This document shows, in pieces, positions 53,793 to 64,000 of a stretch of 64,000 nucleotides of DNA. A program made the translations under genes and the position numbers. The notes beneath the pieces are model-generated. The model saw nothing but the letters and a program-made list of their open reading frames with translations. It was not told the DNA's origin and did not search any database. Within the stretch, counting starts at the first letter, position 1. The number at the start of each line of letters is the position of its first letter. The DNA is from Cyanobium sp. CZS25K (lineage in GTDB: Bacteria; Cyanobacteriota; Cyanobacteriia; PCC-6307; Cyanobiaceae): assembly GCA_030373325.1 (NCBI GenBank), contig JAUCZB010000004.1, forward strand, positions 1 through 64,000, read 5' to 3'.

Positions 53793-54965
53793 TCAGAGCG
53801 GCTCTGTGCCCTCACTGAGGATCGCCAGGTAGGCGTCGTAGGCGAAGAGGCGATTGCGCCGGCCTCCGGTGACTTCTCGGGCGATGCCCAGCTCCACCAG
53901 GGTCTCGATTGCCTTGCTGGCGGTGGGGAAGCTCAGCCCACTCAGTTGCCTCAGCTGGTTGATACTGGTCAGAGGCCGTTGGCGCAGGGCTGCGTAGCCC
54001 TGGCGCACGCTGGGTCCGGTGCGGCCGAGCCCAAGCAGCCGTGCTTCATCGACGCGAAACAGCTCCAGCAGCCGCTGGGCCGTCGCCACGGCCGCTGAGG
54101 CCGTGCTCACCACCCCTTCCAGGAAGAAGTCAACCCAGGCCTCCCAGTCCCCGCTGTGGCGCACCCTATCCAGCAGCTCGTAGTAACGGCTGCGGTGTTG
54201 CTTGAAAAACAGGCTGAGGTAAAGCAACGGCTGGCTGAGCACCCCGGCGTCGATCAGCATCAGCACAATCAGCAACCGGCCCAGGCGGCCGTTGCCATCC
54301 AGAAACGGGTGGATGGACTCGAACTGCACGTGGGCCAGGGCGGCGCGCACCAGCACCGGAAGGGCGTGCTCACCCTCGGGTCCGCCGTGGATGAAGGTTT
54401 CCAGCGCGGCCATGCATTCGTCCACCAGCCCTGGTGGTGGGGGCACAAAGCTCGCATTGCCCGGCCGGGTGCCGCCAATCCAGTTCTGACTGCGCCGGAA
54501 CTCACCCGGCAGGCGATCAGCGCCGCGACCCCGGGCCAACAATCGGCCGTGGATCTCCCGCAGCAGCCGGGAGGAGAGCGGGAAGTCCTCATTGAGCCGG
54601 GCCAGGCCGTGCTCCAGACCCGCGACGTAACTGGAGACCTCCACAACGTCATCCAAGGGAACGCCGGGAGCGTCCTCCAGCTCAAAGAGCAGCAGATCAG
54701 AGAGGGACGACTGGGTGCCTTCGATCTGGGAGGAGAGCAGGGCCTCACGCCGTACATAGGCGTAGAGAAACAGCTCGGGGTCAGGGAGCAGGGAGGAGAT
54801 CCCGTCAAGCCGTCCGCAGGCCAGCAGCGCCCGCTCGTGCAGTGACTGCAGCGGCCCCGCCAGCTCCAGGGGAGGATCAGGCGGCAGTGGCGCCGGCACG
54901 AAGGCCCGCACTGCTTCACCGGCGGTGCTGGTGATCTCGTAACGCCCGGTGGTGTCGCGCCGCAT
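53793..54965 (-). CDS. Fic-domain AMPylase
   Basis: The 390-residue protein has the catalytic loop HPFLDGNGRLGR (residues 219-230) and the class II inhibitory motif SSQIEG (Ser78, Glu82, Gly83) ahead of it, so activity is probably self-restrained. A C-terminal winged helix (LTSINQLRQLSGLSFPTASK, AIETLVELGIAREVTG) suggests DNA binding. Fic proteins transfer AMP from ATP to target proteins and often act as toxins. No separate FicA antitoxin is needed in this class. All active-site residues are intact. Confidence 0.92.
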   Translation of the reverse strand: MRRDTTGRYEITSTAGEAVRAFVPAPLPPDPPLELAGPLQSLHERALLACGRLDGISSLLPDPELFLYAYVRREALLSSQIEGTQSSLSDLLLFELEDAPGVPLDDVVEVSSYVAGLEHGLARLNEDFPLSSRLLREIHGRLLARGRGADRLPGEFRRSQNWIGGTRPGNASFVPPPPGLVDECMAALETFIHGGPEGEHALPVLVRAALAHVQFESIHPFLDGNGRLGRLLIVLMLIDAGVLSQPLLYLSLFFKQHRSRYYELLDRVRHSGDWEAWVDFFLEGVVSTASAAVATAQRLLELFRVDEARLLGLGRTGPSVRQGYAALRQRPLTSINQLRQLSGLSFPTASKAIETLVELGIAREVTGGRRNRLFAYDAYLAILSEGTEPL

Positions 54966-55244
54966 GGAGCCTCTGGGGCGAACCTTGAATACCGATAGAT
55001 CTTATTCAAGGGAAAGGGCTTTCCTTTGAATAAGGCGAGCTTGCCGTTAGCCCTGGCGGGCGCCTGTGTGGCTGTCTCGTCGGTCTAAATTGCTGTCTCG
55101 CGGTCGTTCCTTGGGCCGCTCGTCTGATGCCCCTGCCCAGTGGCGAAAAGGGTTTAGATCGGAAAACATCTCACCAAACATCTCACACGCGGCTTTTTTC
55201 TTGTTGAGAAGTCAGGTGTAGCAATGAGATTGGGCGATTTGTGG
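54966..55244. other. right end of the island
   Basis: No gene is supported. Two AAACATCTCA copies (55164-55173 and 55176-55185) lie 70 bases from the right attachment repeat, and inverted CTTTCCTTTGAATAAGGC-like motifs flank the fic promoter near 55010. Confidence 0.4.
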
Positions 55245-57375
<2,131 letters not shown>

Positions 57376-57446
57376 ATGACTGGCCAGAGGTTCTGCTCAG
57401 GGTACGTCGGGCTTCCGGATGGTGCCGCCGGGGGTTCAATGGGGCC

Positions 57447-58247
57447 ATGGCCACCGCTGACGCCTGCCTGCTGCCGTCCGAGGAGGGCCGCCCGCCGCAA
57501 CGGGTGCGGCCGGGGTTGTGGCTGTTCGCCCCCAGCCGCGAGAGCCAGGGGGGAAGTTCCTGGCTGCTGGAGGCTGCCGCTGCCGATCTGCTGATCGATT
57601 GTCCTGCCTACACCCGGGCCAACCTGCGCTTTCTCGCCGGCCGCCCTCGCCAGCGGTCGGCGGGGGCCGGGCCGGAGCGGGCCTGGATCCTGCTCACCGG
57701 CCGCGCCGGCCATGGCCGTTGCCGCCGCCTGCAGCAGGCCCTGGGATGGCCGGTCCTGGTGCAGGAACAGGAGGCCTACCTCCTGCCCGGTGTGAATCCC
57801 CTGCAGACCTTCGCGGACGAGCACCGGCTGAGCCCGGACGTGCAGGTGCTGTGGACGCCGGGGCCGTCCCCCGGGGCCTGCGTCGTGCTCGTCTCCGGGC
57901 CGGAGGGTGCCCACCAGGACGGGCTGTTCTGCGGCCGGCTGCTGGTTCCGGTGGCGCCGGGCCACGTGGCTCCCCTGCGTCAGCGCGGCACCTTTCACTG
58001 GGGCCGCCAGCTCCGAAGTGTGGAACGGCTGCGCCGGTGGCTGCCGGCTGGATCTCCCGACTGGATCGCCAGCGGGGCCGGACTCGGGGCTCTGAGGGGG
58101 CCGAAACTGGTGGAACAGGGCGCCTCCCTGCTGGAGGGCCTGGATCTGGAGACCCTGGCGCTCCAGTCCCCCGGTGGGGGCCTGGAGGTCGCAGCCAGCC
58201 TCTCGGAGCCCCCGCCTGGTGCTCCCGTGGCCCCCAAACCGCTGTGA
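57447..58247 (+). CDS. metallo-beta-lactamase-fold-like protein lacking the metal motif
   Basis: The 266-residue protein keeps the outline of cyanobacterial MBL-fold proteins: LLIDCPAYTRANLRFLAG, then WILLTGRAGHGRCRRLQQAL where HxHxDH is expected, LGWPVLVQEQEAYLLPGV, and LWTPGPSPGACVVL in place of TPGHSPG. Most metal-binding His are gone, so a hydrolase activity is doubtful. The ATG at 57447 was chosen. It is divergent from glgX. Confidence 0.7.
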   Translation: MATADACLLPSEEGRPPQRVRPGLWLFAPSRESQGGSSWLLEAAAADLLIDCPAYTRANLRFLAGRPRQRSAGAGPERAWILLTGRAGHGRCRRLQQALGWPVLVQEQEAYLLPGVNPLQTFADEHRLSPDVQVLWTPGPSPGACVVLVSGPEGAHQDGLFCGRLLVPVAPGHVAPLRQRGTFHWGRQLRSVERLRRWLPAGSPDWIASGAGLGALRGPKLVEQGASLLEGLDLETLALQSPGGGLEVAASLSEPPPGAPVAPKPL

Positions 58248-58396
58248 TGAGTGGACTTCTGTTGTTGCGGCCCCGGCACAACACCCATACGATTGGCGCG
58301 CTGAACGCACGGGCGGTCGGGGACTTCCGATTCGCCTCCATCACTCGACGTCCCGAACCCCGCCATCGCCACCAATCCGGAGGCTTCCCCCAAACA

Positions 58397-58672
58397 ATGA
58401 ACAAAGCTGATCTCGTCAACATCGTGGCCGCCCGTACGGAGCTCACCAAAACCGACGTCTCTCTCGTGGTGGATGCTGCCATCGAAACCATCGTCGATTC
58501 GGTGGTCGAAGGCAAAAAGGTGTCCATCCTCGGTTTCGGCTCCTTCGAGCCCCGTGAGCGATCCGCCCGTCAGGGTCTGAATCCCAAGACCGGCGAGAAG
58601 ATCAAGATCCCCGCCAAGCGCGTGCCCGCCTTCACCGCCGGCAAGCTCTTCAAGGACAAAGTTCAGGGCTGA
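58397..58672 (+). CDS. hup: DNA-binding protein HU
   Basis: The 91-residue histone-like protein has the HU/IHF signature GFGSFEPRERSARQGLNPKT and the DNA-binding arm GEKIKIPAKRVPAFTAG, ending in FKDKVQG. HU bends and compacts DNA as a dimer. The start at 58397 (MNKADLVNIVAARTELTKTD) is standard. gluQ follows after 23 bases. Confidence 0.97.
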   Translation: MNKADLVNIVAARTELTKTDVSLVVDAAIETIVDSVVEGKKVSILGFGSFEPRERSARQGLNPKTGEKIKIPAKRVPAFTAGKLFKDKVQG

Positions 58673-58695
58673 TCCGCACCAGCCCTCCTCTGGCG

Positions 58696-59700
58696 ATGGC
58701 AGCGGCCGCCCGGGCCCCAACCCCGTCCCTGCGGCTGCCCTCCCATCTCCAGGCAAGACTTGCTTCGGGACTGGAGCGCCGACGCCAGGGCTACAGAACC
58801 CGTTTCGCCCCTTCCCCCACGGGCCCACTGCACCGGGGCAACATCCGCACCGCCCTGCTCGGCTGGCTTGAGGCCCGGCTGAGGGGGGGGGAGTGGTTGC
58901 TGCGGATCGACGATCTCGACAGGCCCCGCAACCGGCCAGGCGCCGAGGCCTCGATTGTGGAGGATCTGCGTTGGCTCGGGCTCGACTGGGATGGTCCCGT
59001 CGAGCGCCAGAGCGCCCATCGGGGCGCCTATGCCAGCGTTCTTTCGGCCCTGCGCCAGGCCGGGCGGCTCTACCCGTGCCGGTGCAGCAGGAGGCTTCTG
59101 GCCGATGTCTCGGCCCCCCATGGGGCGCTGTCTGTCTATCCGGGGTACTGCCGGGATCAACCGCCCCTCTGGGGGGACCAGGCCGGGCGGCTGCCCAGCT
59201 GGCGTCTGCGCCTGGAGCCCGGTGTCCTGCGATGGCACGAGCGCTGCGGGCCCCGCGGTAGCCAGGACGGTCCCGCCGCGGTGGGGGACGTGGTGCTGCG
59301 AAGGGCCGATGGCGTGGTGGCCTATCACCTGGCCACTGCTGTGGACGAGCTGTTGATGGGCATCAGCGAGGTCGTGCGAGGGGACGATCTCTGGCCCTCC
59401 ACCGGGGCCCAGGTGGCGGTGATGGCGGCCCTCGGAGCACTCCCGCCGACCTATGCCCACGTCCCCCTCTGGCGTGACAGCAGGGGCGACCGGCTGAGCA
59501 AACGGGCGGGGGCGGAGGGGCTGGCCGGTCTGAGGAGCCAGGGCATGGACGCCCCGGGCGTGATCGGATGGCTGGCGGCGAGTCTGGATCTGGTGCCTCA
59601 GGGCAGCCGTCTCAGTGCCGCGGAGCTGGCGGCCGGCCTGGCTCCGGAGGCACTGGAACACTGCATGCACCGGGAGCGGAGCCAGGACGAAAAGGCTTAA
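58696..59700 (+). CDS. gluQ: glutamyl-Q tRNA(Asp) synthetase
   Basis: A truncated glutamyl-tRNA synthetase that attaches glutamate to queuosine 34 of tRNA-Asp. It has the HIGH-like FAPSPTGPLHRGNIRTALLG, the zinc-site region YPCRCSRRLLADVS, YHLATAVDELLMGISEVVRG and the KMSKS-like GDRLSKRAGAEGL. The 334 residues lack the anticodon-binding domain of GluRS, as expected. The ATG at 58696 adds a short N-terminal extension. Confidence 0.92.
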   Translation: MAAAARAPTPSLRLPSHLQARLASGLERRRQGYRTRFAPSPTGPLHRGNIRTALLGWLEARLRGGEWLLRIDDLDRPRNRPGAEASIVEDLRWLGLDWDGPVERQSAHRGAYASVLSALRQAGRLYPCRCSRRLLADVSAPHGALSVYPGYCRDQPPLWGDQAGRLPSWRLRLEPGVLRWHERCGPRGSQDGPAAVGDVVLRRADGVVAYHLATAVDELLMGISEVVRGDDLWPSTGAQVAVMAALGALPPTYAHVPLWRDSRGDRLSKRAGAEGLAGLRSQGMDAPGVIGWLAASLDLVPQGSRLSAAELAAGLAPEALEHCMHRERSQDEKA

Positions 59701-59773
59701 GGATGATTTCGGGATCGAAGGGGTCTGGGCCAGGCACAGTGAGGAGATGAGAACAAACCCCTGCGAACCTGCC

Positions 59774-59992
59774 ATGACAGCCCTGGTTCCTTCTGCTTCT
59801 GCCGGAACGCGGACCCACTCTGTTGCTCCATCCCAATGTCCCCAGTGCGGTGGCAGCGGCCTGCTGCGGATCGATGATCAGCGTTATCGCACCTGCCTCG
59901 ACTGCCTCGGCCAGGGACGCTCCCCGGCCATGGGCAGTGATGGGATGTTCTTCCGGATCGTCACCGCGACGTCCGCTTCCGCCGCCAGATGA
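59774..59992 (+). CDS. small CxxCxGxG zinc-ribbon protein
   Basis: The 72-residue protein has CPQCGGSGLL and CLDCLGQGRS, a pair of DnaJ-like zinc knuckles. An in-frame ATG at 59747 would add nine residues. Small proteins of this kind recur in picocyanobacteria; function unknown. Its last 32 bases overlap the convergent small membrane gene. Confidence 0.75.
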   Translation: MTALVPSASAGTRTHSVAPSQCPQCGGSGLLRIDDQRYRTCLDCLGQGRSPAMGSDGMFFRIVTATSASAAR

Positions 59993-60074
59993 AGAAGGCG
60001 GCGGTGGCCACCACCACCGCCAGGGGTGCCGCCGTGAGCAGCAGCAGGATCACGGCGGTCCAGTCGGTGTACAT
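59961..60074 (-). CDS. small single-span membrane protein
   Basis: From the ATG at 60074 the product is YTDWTAVILLLLTAAPLAVV followed by VATAAFFIWRRKRTSR, one membrane helix with a basic tail. A longer start at 60143 is possible. No family was recognised. It overlaps the end of the convergent zinc-ribbon gene. Confidence 0.55.
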   Translation of the reverse strand: MYTDWTAVILLLLTAAPLAVVVATAAFFIWRRKRTSR

Positions 60075-60247
60075 GGGTGCGTTGGCGGAAGCGGTGCCAT
60101 CATCCCAGCAGATGCCCCCCCGGTGATGGTCGACGATCAGCAACCCAGCCAGGCCTGTCGGGACTCCTGCGGACTCCGGAGCGCTTCCCTTGCAGGCCTC
60201 CTGATGGTCTATTTGTTGGGGGGGGGGCGGGGGGTGCTCAGGCGAAC

Positions 60248-60433
60248 GTGCTGTTCGAGAATTGCGTCACCGGAGCCGATGGCTCCATCACCTGCGACAC
60301 GGTGCCCACCGGTAACACCCTGATGAATGATGTGGACGCCCGCTATGGGTTGCTCCAGAACGCCAGTCCAGGCTGGAGTGAATTCGATCCTTACCAGGGC
60401 TATGACGATGACTTCGGCGGCAATGAGACCTGA
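60248..60433 (+). CDS. small acidic cyanobacterial protein
   Basis: The 61 or so residues (LFENCVTGADGSITCDTVPT, GNTLMNDVDARYGLLQNASP, GWSEFDPYQGYDDDFGGNET) match my memory of a short conserved protein in marine and freshwater Synechococcus. A GTG at 60248 is the start given. An ATG at 60204 (MVYLLGGG) is one base out of frame because of a run of ten G bases, so the true start may lie there. Confidence 0.65.
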   Translation: MLFENCVTGADGSITCDTVPTGNTLMNDVDARYGLLQNASPGWSEFDPYQGYDDDFGGNET

Positions 60434-60528
60434 GCCGCCGGCGAGGGCAGGTTGCAACGACATATGGCGCGCTCTCGCGGGGGGGCCTCCTCTGGAGTAG
60501 CTCAGAGAAGCCACGCACAGCGGTTGTG

Positions 60529-60774
60529 ATGCATTTCTGGGCACCCGAGATCGATCCGGCCCATCCTCTGGAGTGCACCCAGGCCGAGCGCTACGCGCTG
60601 CAGCGCCTCTCCAACGGCGCCTACGTCTCGATCCGTCCTGATGACCAGGGACTGGAGGACGTGGGCGATCCGACTTCGGCCTATCTCTTCCATACCCACG
60701 AGGCGGCCCTGCGCGCTGCCGGTGAACTCAATCGCCTGGGTGGTGACGGCTTCGACGTGGTCAAGATCGAATGA
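60529..60774 (+). CDS. small conserved hypothetical protein
   Basis: The 81-residue protein (FWAPEIDPAHPLECTQAERY, ALQRLSNGAYVSIRPDDQG, then LFHTHEAALRAAGELNRLGG) is well-formed and ends naturally. I cannot name its function. The start is the ATG at 60529. Confidence 0.65.
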   Translation: MHFWAPEIDPAHPLECTQAERYALQRLSNGAYVSIRPDDQGLEDVGDPTSAYLFHTHEAALRAAGELNRLGGDGFDVVKIE

Positions 60775-60886
60775 CCGATTGCGTTGTGCTGAGGGCGGGG
60801 AGCAGGACTGATCAGCCACTTCGGCGTTGAAGCCCTGGTGTATCGGCAGGCTGGTGTATCGGCCGGGTGTATTGACCGTTCGTCTA

Positions 60887-60915
60887 ATGACGACAAGCGG
60901 ATCAACCTTTATAAT
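60887..60915 (+). promoter_or_regulatory. putative promoter of the cyAbrB gene
   Basis: TATAAT (60910-60915) is perfect; the best -35 candidate, ATGACG near 60887, is weak. Transcription would start near 60922, about 20 bases before the ATG. Confidence 0.45.
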
Positions 60916-60943
60916 GCGTGTCGAAAGGTCTTTCCTGCTTGCG

Positions 60944-61312
60944 ATGCTCACTGGATCTGATCTCCTGGCCAAGGTCAAGGAGCTGGGCGATGTCTCCAAA
61001 TCTGATCTGGTGCGTGGTTGCGGCTACGTCAGCACCAAGAAGGATGGCGCAGAGCGTCTGAATTTCACGGCGTTTTATGAGGCTCTGCTGGAAGCCAAGG
61101 GTGTCAGCCTGGGTGAAGGTGGTGGCAAGGGGGCGTCCAAAGGTGGGCGTAAGCTCAGCTATGTGGCCACCGTCCAGGGCAATGGCAATCTTCTGGTGGG
61201 TAAGGCCTACACCGCCATGCTCGATCTCCAGCCCGGTGATGAGTTCGAGATCAAGCTGGGCCGCAAGCAGATTCGCCTGATTCCCGCCGGATCCTCCGAA
61301 GACGACGACTGA
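60944..61312 (+). CDS. cyAbrB-type transcriptional regulator
   Basis: Cyanobacterial AbrB-like proteins are nucleoid-associated regulators of nitrogen and carbon genes. The 122-residue protein has the family N-terminus LLAKVKELGDVSKSDLVRGC, GYVSTKKDGAERLNFTAFYE, and the AbrB-like C-terminus GNLLVGKAYTAMLDLQPGDE, FEIKLGRKQIRLIP. The start is the ATG at 60944. A TATAAT box at 60910-60915 fits its promoter. Confidence 0.9.
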   Translation: MLTGSDLLAKVKELGDVSKSDLVRGCGYVSTKKDGAERLNFTAFYEALLEAKGVSLGEGGGKGASKGGRKLSYVATVQGNGNLLVGKAYTAMLDLQPGDEFEIKLGRKQIRLIPAGSSEDDD

Positions 61313-61357
61313 TCGCCAGTCCCTGGCCAGAAGCCTGCTGCCACTGTAGGAATCCGT

Positions 61358-61846
61358 TCAGGCTGGTGGCGGCACGGCCTCCCTGCTCAGGCGGTCGCAG
61401 GACACCAGGAATGCCGTCACCTGGTCGCCCCAGTTCACCACCACGAGCATGTTGCGCGGTGTTCTGGCGAAGCCCTGCTGCGACAGCACGGCGAAGCTGT
61501 GGAGATCGTCGTGGCTGACCAGAGGCTGTTTCCCATGGAGGTCACTCCAGCTGCGCAGGAAGGTCTCTCCCTCAAGGCTGCGGCATCGGGCGTAGGCCTC
61601 CTCAGGCGTGAGCCCCTGGCGCCGCAGCCTCACGAAGGCATCCAGATCCGGTCCCAGATGCTCGATCCAGCGGCCGAGGTCCCCCACCGCCACCACCTGG
61701 CTCCGGTCTGGGTGATCGGGGCGCAGCAGCAGGGCCGTTGTGGCCAGTGACCAGGCCGCTTCCTTCAGCAGGCGATCGGCGGCCAGGCACAGGGCCCCGT
61801 GGTGGGTCTCCAGCAGACGTTCATGGCGGGCCCTCAGATCATCCAT
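61358..61846 (-). CDS. conserved hypothetical protein
   Basis: This 162-residue soluble protein (DDLRARHERLLETHHGALCL, RWIEHLGPDLDAFVRLRRQG, LTPEEAYARCRSLEGETFLR) looks helical. I know no function. ATG codons at 61861 and 61846 are possible starts; I use 61846. It converges on the cyAbrB gene. Confidence 0.65.
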   Translation of the reverse strand: MDDLRARHERLLETHHGALCLAADRLLKEAAWSLATTALLLRPDHPDRSQVVAVGDLGRWIEHLGPDLDAFVRLRRQGLTPEEAYARCRSLEGETFLRSWSDLHGKQPLVSHDDLHSFAVLSQQGFARTPRNMLVVVNWGDQVTAFLVSCDRLSREAVPPPA

Positions 61847-61941
61847 GGCCGTTGAGAGCACCGCGCGGGAGACCGCTGGAGGGAAAACGACGCCCCGCGC
61901 TCGCCCTGGGGACCCAAGCGTTGAAGCGGGGTGAGCGGAGA

Positions 61942-62013
<72 letters not shown>

Positions 62014-62065
62014 ATCGGCCAAGAAATTAGCATTCGTCGTATCGCCCCACGATGGCCGCCATTCC

Positions 62066-62323
62066 ATGGGATCCAACGCGAACAGATCCCTGGATCCGGA
62101 GCTTCGCCGGCGCTTGCTGGCGGAAGCCAAGACACCCTGGCGGGGGCTGCGGCGGGCCCTGTGGTTCGCCCTGGTGGCCTCTGCAGGTCTGGGTCTGGCG
62201 GCCATGGCGCTGCGCGCCTCCGCCGGCTCGGAGGTGGCCTCAGTGGATCTGCTGATCCAGGTCGGTGCCTTCGGCCTCTTCGGTGCTCTGCTCTGGTTCG
62301 ACCGCAACAGGGTCGACGGCTGA
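62066..62323 (+). CDS. DUF3493 family protein
   Basis: The 85-residue protein has a Arg-rich N-terminus (LDPELRRRLLAEAKTPWRGL) and two membrane segments (WFALVASAGLGLAAMAL, IQVGAFGLFGALLWF). DUF3493 is found in cyanobacteria and plants (low PSII accumulation 3-like). Its last 84 bases overlap the convergent membrane-protein gene. Confidence 0.85.
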   Translation: MGSNANRSLDPELRRRLLAEAKTPWRGLRRALWFALVASAGLGLAAMALRASAGSEVASVDLLIQVGAFGLFGALLWFDRNRVDG

Positions 62324-62926
62324 AGGCGCCACGGACGCAGGCAGCCGCAGGGGCTCCGGCAGCAGCAGGGGCAGGCCCAGGCTGAGCCGTTGCTGCTCCA
62401 GCTCCTCCTGGGTGAATGGCTGGGCTCCGGCGACGTCCTCGGGGCTGCGGCTCAGCAGCCACAGGGACTGGATCAGCTGCTGCCATTGCCACAGCATCAC
62501 CACCAGGAGCAGGGCAGCCAGCAGCAGGGCCACCAGTCGTGGGCAGGCGGTGAAGGGGGTGAAGGGGGATGCCACCGCGGCATGGCGATCGCTCCACCAC
62601 AGCAAGGGCAGGAGCAGGGCGGCACCGCCAGCCGTGGCCAGCGCCAGGCCAGGGGCAGCCTGAAGCCTGCTGAGCCGCCGCTGCAGCTCCCGGCGGCCCC
62701 GCAGGGGGGTCTGCAGCAGCAGCAACGACCAGATGTCGGCGGGGCGACGCGCCAGCAGGAGGGCCGGCGCCAGGGCGCCGATCGCCCAGCAGAAGACCCT
62801 CTCCAGCCCAGGCAGGCGGCCGGGGTCGCTGCCGGCCAGCACCAGCAGCAGCAGCAGGGCCTCGAGAGGCAACACCCCGACGCAGATCAGCTGCAGCCAG
62901 AGCAGCGGCTCGCTGCGGGGCGTCAC
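62240..62926 (-). CDS. low-complexity-tail membrane protein downstream of infB
   Basis: The 228-residue protein begins at a GTG (62926), four bases after the infB stop, and has four or so membrane segments (LQLICVGVLPLEALLLLLVL, VFCWAIGALAPALLLARRP, LALATAGGAALLLPLLWWSD, LVALLLAALLLVVMLWQWQQ), then an acidic tail. The family is known next to infB in cyanobacteria; function unknown. Its 3' end overlaps the DUF3493 gene tail to tail by 84 bases. Confidence 0.8.
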   Translation of the reverse strand: MTPRSEPLLWLQLICVGVLPLEALLLLLVLAGSDPGRLPGLERVFCWAIGALAPALLLARRPADIWSLLLLQTPLRGRRELQRRLSRLQAAPGLALATAGGAALLLPLLWWSDRHAAVASPFTPFTACPRLVALLLAALLLVVMLWQWQQLIQSLWLLSRSPEDVAGAQPFTQEELEQQRLSLGLPLLLPEPLRLPASVAPSAVDPVAVEPEQSTEEAEGTDLDQQIH

Positions 62927-62930
62927 GGGA

Positions 62931-64000
62931 TCAGGTGCTGAGGGTCCGGCGCTGGGTGACCAGCTTGAAGGCCTCGACCCGATCCTGCTCCTTCCAGCCG
63001 GTGAACCTGTCGCAGCCGATGCCGCACTCGAAGCCGGTGGCCACCTCCTTGACGTCGTCCTTGTTGCGCCGCAGGGAATCGAGGTCGCCTTCGTAGACGA
63101 GCTCCTTGCCGCGATGAACACGGATGCGGCAGTTGCGCTGCAGCTTGCCGCTGGTGACGTAACAACCGGCCACGGCGCTCTTGCCGATCGTGAACACGGC
63201 CCGCACCTCGGCCTCGCCCAGGCTCTCCTCCACGAGCTCGGGCTCCAGCAGGCCTTCCATGGCCATCTGGATGTCCTCGAGCAGCTTGTAGATGACGTCG
63301 TAATCGCGCACATCCACGCCGGTGGCATCGGCGGCGCGCTTGGCACCGGAGGCCATCGAGGTGTTGAAGCCCACGATCACGGCACCGGAGGCGGCCGCCA
63401 GGTCGACGTCCGTTTCGGTGATCTCGCCCGGCGCCGACAGCAGCACCCGCACCTGCACCTCTTCCTGGGGCAGTTGCTCGAGGGATCCGAGGATCGCCTC
63501 CACGCTGCCCTGGACATCGGCTTTCAGGATCAGGTTGAGCTCCTTGAGCTCGCCTTCGCTGGCCTGGCCCGACATCGAGGCCAGGGACACCCGCCGGGAC
63601 GCCATCTGCTGGGCGAGTCGGGTGGCCCGCGCCTCGGTGGCCCGGTCGCCGACGACCGCCCGGGCGCTCTTCTCGTCGGTATAGACCTCGAACTCGTCGC
63701 CGGCGGTGGGCACCTCGCTGAAGCCCAGGGCCTCCACGGCGCTGGAGGGACCGGCCTGCTTCACCCGCTTGCCGGTGTCATCGACCATGGCGCGCACCTT
63801 GCCGAGAATCGGACCCGCCGCCAGCACGTCGCCGGCCTTGAGGGTGCCGTTCTGGATCAGCAGGGTGGCCACCGGACCCTTGGCCTTGTCGAGGTGGGCT
63901 TCGATCACCGTACCCCGGGCCATCCGGTCGGGGTTGGCCTGCAGGTCCTCCACTTCGGTGACCAGCAGGATCATCTCCAGCAGCTTGTCAATGTTTTCGC
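62931..64000 (-). CDS. infB: translation initiation factor IF-2, 3' part
   Basis: Only the C-terminal 356 or so residues lie in the window; the gene continues past the right edge. The visible part starts at the end of the G domain ([20 protein letters not shown]), then domain 2 ([20 protein letters not shown]), domain 3 ([33 protein letters not shown]) and domain 4 ([31 protein letters not shown]). IF-2 delivers initiator tRNA to the 30S subunit. Confidence 0.97.
   Translation of the reverse strand, partial: ENIDKLLEMILLVTEVEDLQANPDRMARGTVIEAHLDKAKGPVATLLIQNGTLKAGDVLAAGPILGKVRAMVDDTGKRVKQAGPSSAVEALGFSEVPTAGDEFEVYTDEKSARAVVGDRATEARATRLAQQMASRRVSLASMSGQASEGELKELNLILKADVQGSVEAILGSLEQLPQEEVQVRVLLSAPGEITETDVDLAAASGAVIVGFNTSMASGAKRAADATGVDVRDYDVIYKLLEDIQMAMEGLLEPELVEESLGEAEVRAVFTIGKSAVAGCYVTSGKLQRNCRIRVHRGKELVYEGDLDSLRRNKDDVKEVATGFECGIGCDRFTGWKEQDRVEAFKLVTQRRTLST

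Larger units (their letters stand above)
48517..55244. mobile_element. 6.7-kb genomic island at tRNA-Gly
   Basis: The interval between the two 51-bp repeats holds a P-loop protein, an exonuclease, a broken TPR gene, two unknown genes, a MITE, a SLOG protein and a Fic protein. There is no recognisable integrase, so mobility would need help in trans. The motif AAACATCTCA appears near both ends (48617, 55164, 55176) and may be recombinase arm sites. Confidence 0.8.

Overview
The window comes from a high-GC unicellular cyanobacterium of the Synechococcus/Cyanobium group. The right half carries a cyanobacterial core gene set: PipX and PipY, SepF, DUF3086, DUF3119, DUF4079, DUF1823 and DUF3493 proteins, a cyAbrB regulator, an MlaE-type permease, GlgX, MiaE and infB. 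No rRNA gene and no CRISPR array was seen.

Region 1 (about 0-17.3 kb) is a two-gene Tc (ABC) toxin locus: a 3052-residue TcA pore protein, then, 6 bases later, a fused TcB-TcC Rhs cocoon. The variable C-terminal cargo of the cocoon has the full active-site signature of an M15 (VanY-type) metallopeptidase. Behind it lies a broken second toxin-like segment joined to a 5'-truncated IS5 transposase.

Region 2 (17.3-25.6 kb) is a graveyard of accessory DNA. It holds a damaged BrnT-like toxin with an intact-looking antitoxin, and a minus-strand operon in which a Phd-VapC pair sits between a PglZ C-terminal fragment and a BrxL N-terminal fragment, the relic of a BREX defence locus. It also holds an IS1595 element with terminal repeats, a GlsB/YeaQ-type protein, exported proteins, and an IS21 istA fragment fused to a membrane-protein tail.

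Region 3 (25.6-34.3 kb) looks like an integrative element at a tRNA-Thr gene. Its genes are an ArdC-like antirestriction protein, two small proteins with a shared leader motif, a sigma-70 factor, an XRE-like protein, an AlpA-like HTH protein, an SF3 (D5-like) helicase and a tyrosine recombinase. An array of GGGAACC repeats phased at 21 and 11 bp lies beside the tRNA.

Region 4 (34.3-48.4 kb) is core: tRNA-Thr, tRNA-Tyr, aroQ-miaE, mtnD, cobI, DUF4079, dus, DUF1823, a dense plus-strand run (der, ecfT, pipX, pipY, sepF, proC), and a minus-strand run (plsY, DUF3086, DUF3119, mlaE, MFS transporter), ending at tRNA-Gly(TCC).

Region 5 (48.5-55.3 kb) is a second island, bounded by a 51-bp perfect direct repeat of the 3' part of tRNA-Gly. 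It carries a P-loop protein, a DEDDh exonuclease, a broken TPR gene, two unknown proteins, a 131-bp MITE, a SLOG (DUF2493) protein and a Fic AMPylase, but no recognisable integrase.

Region 6 (55.2-64 kb) is core again: glgX, an MBL-fold-like protein, HU, gluQ, small cyanobacterial proteins, cyAbrB, tRNA-Thr(CGT), DUF3493, a membrane protein, and infB running off the right edge.
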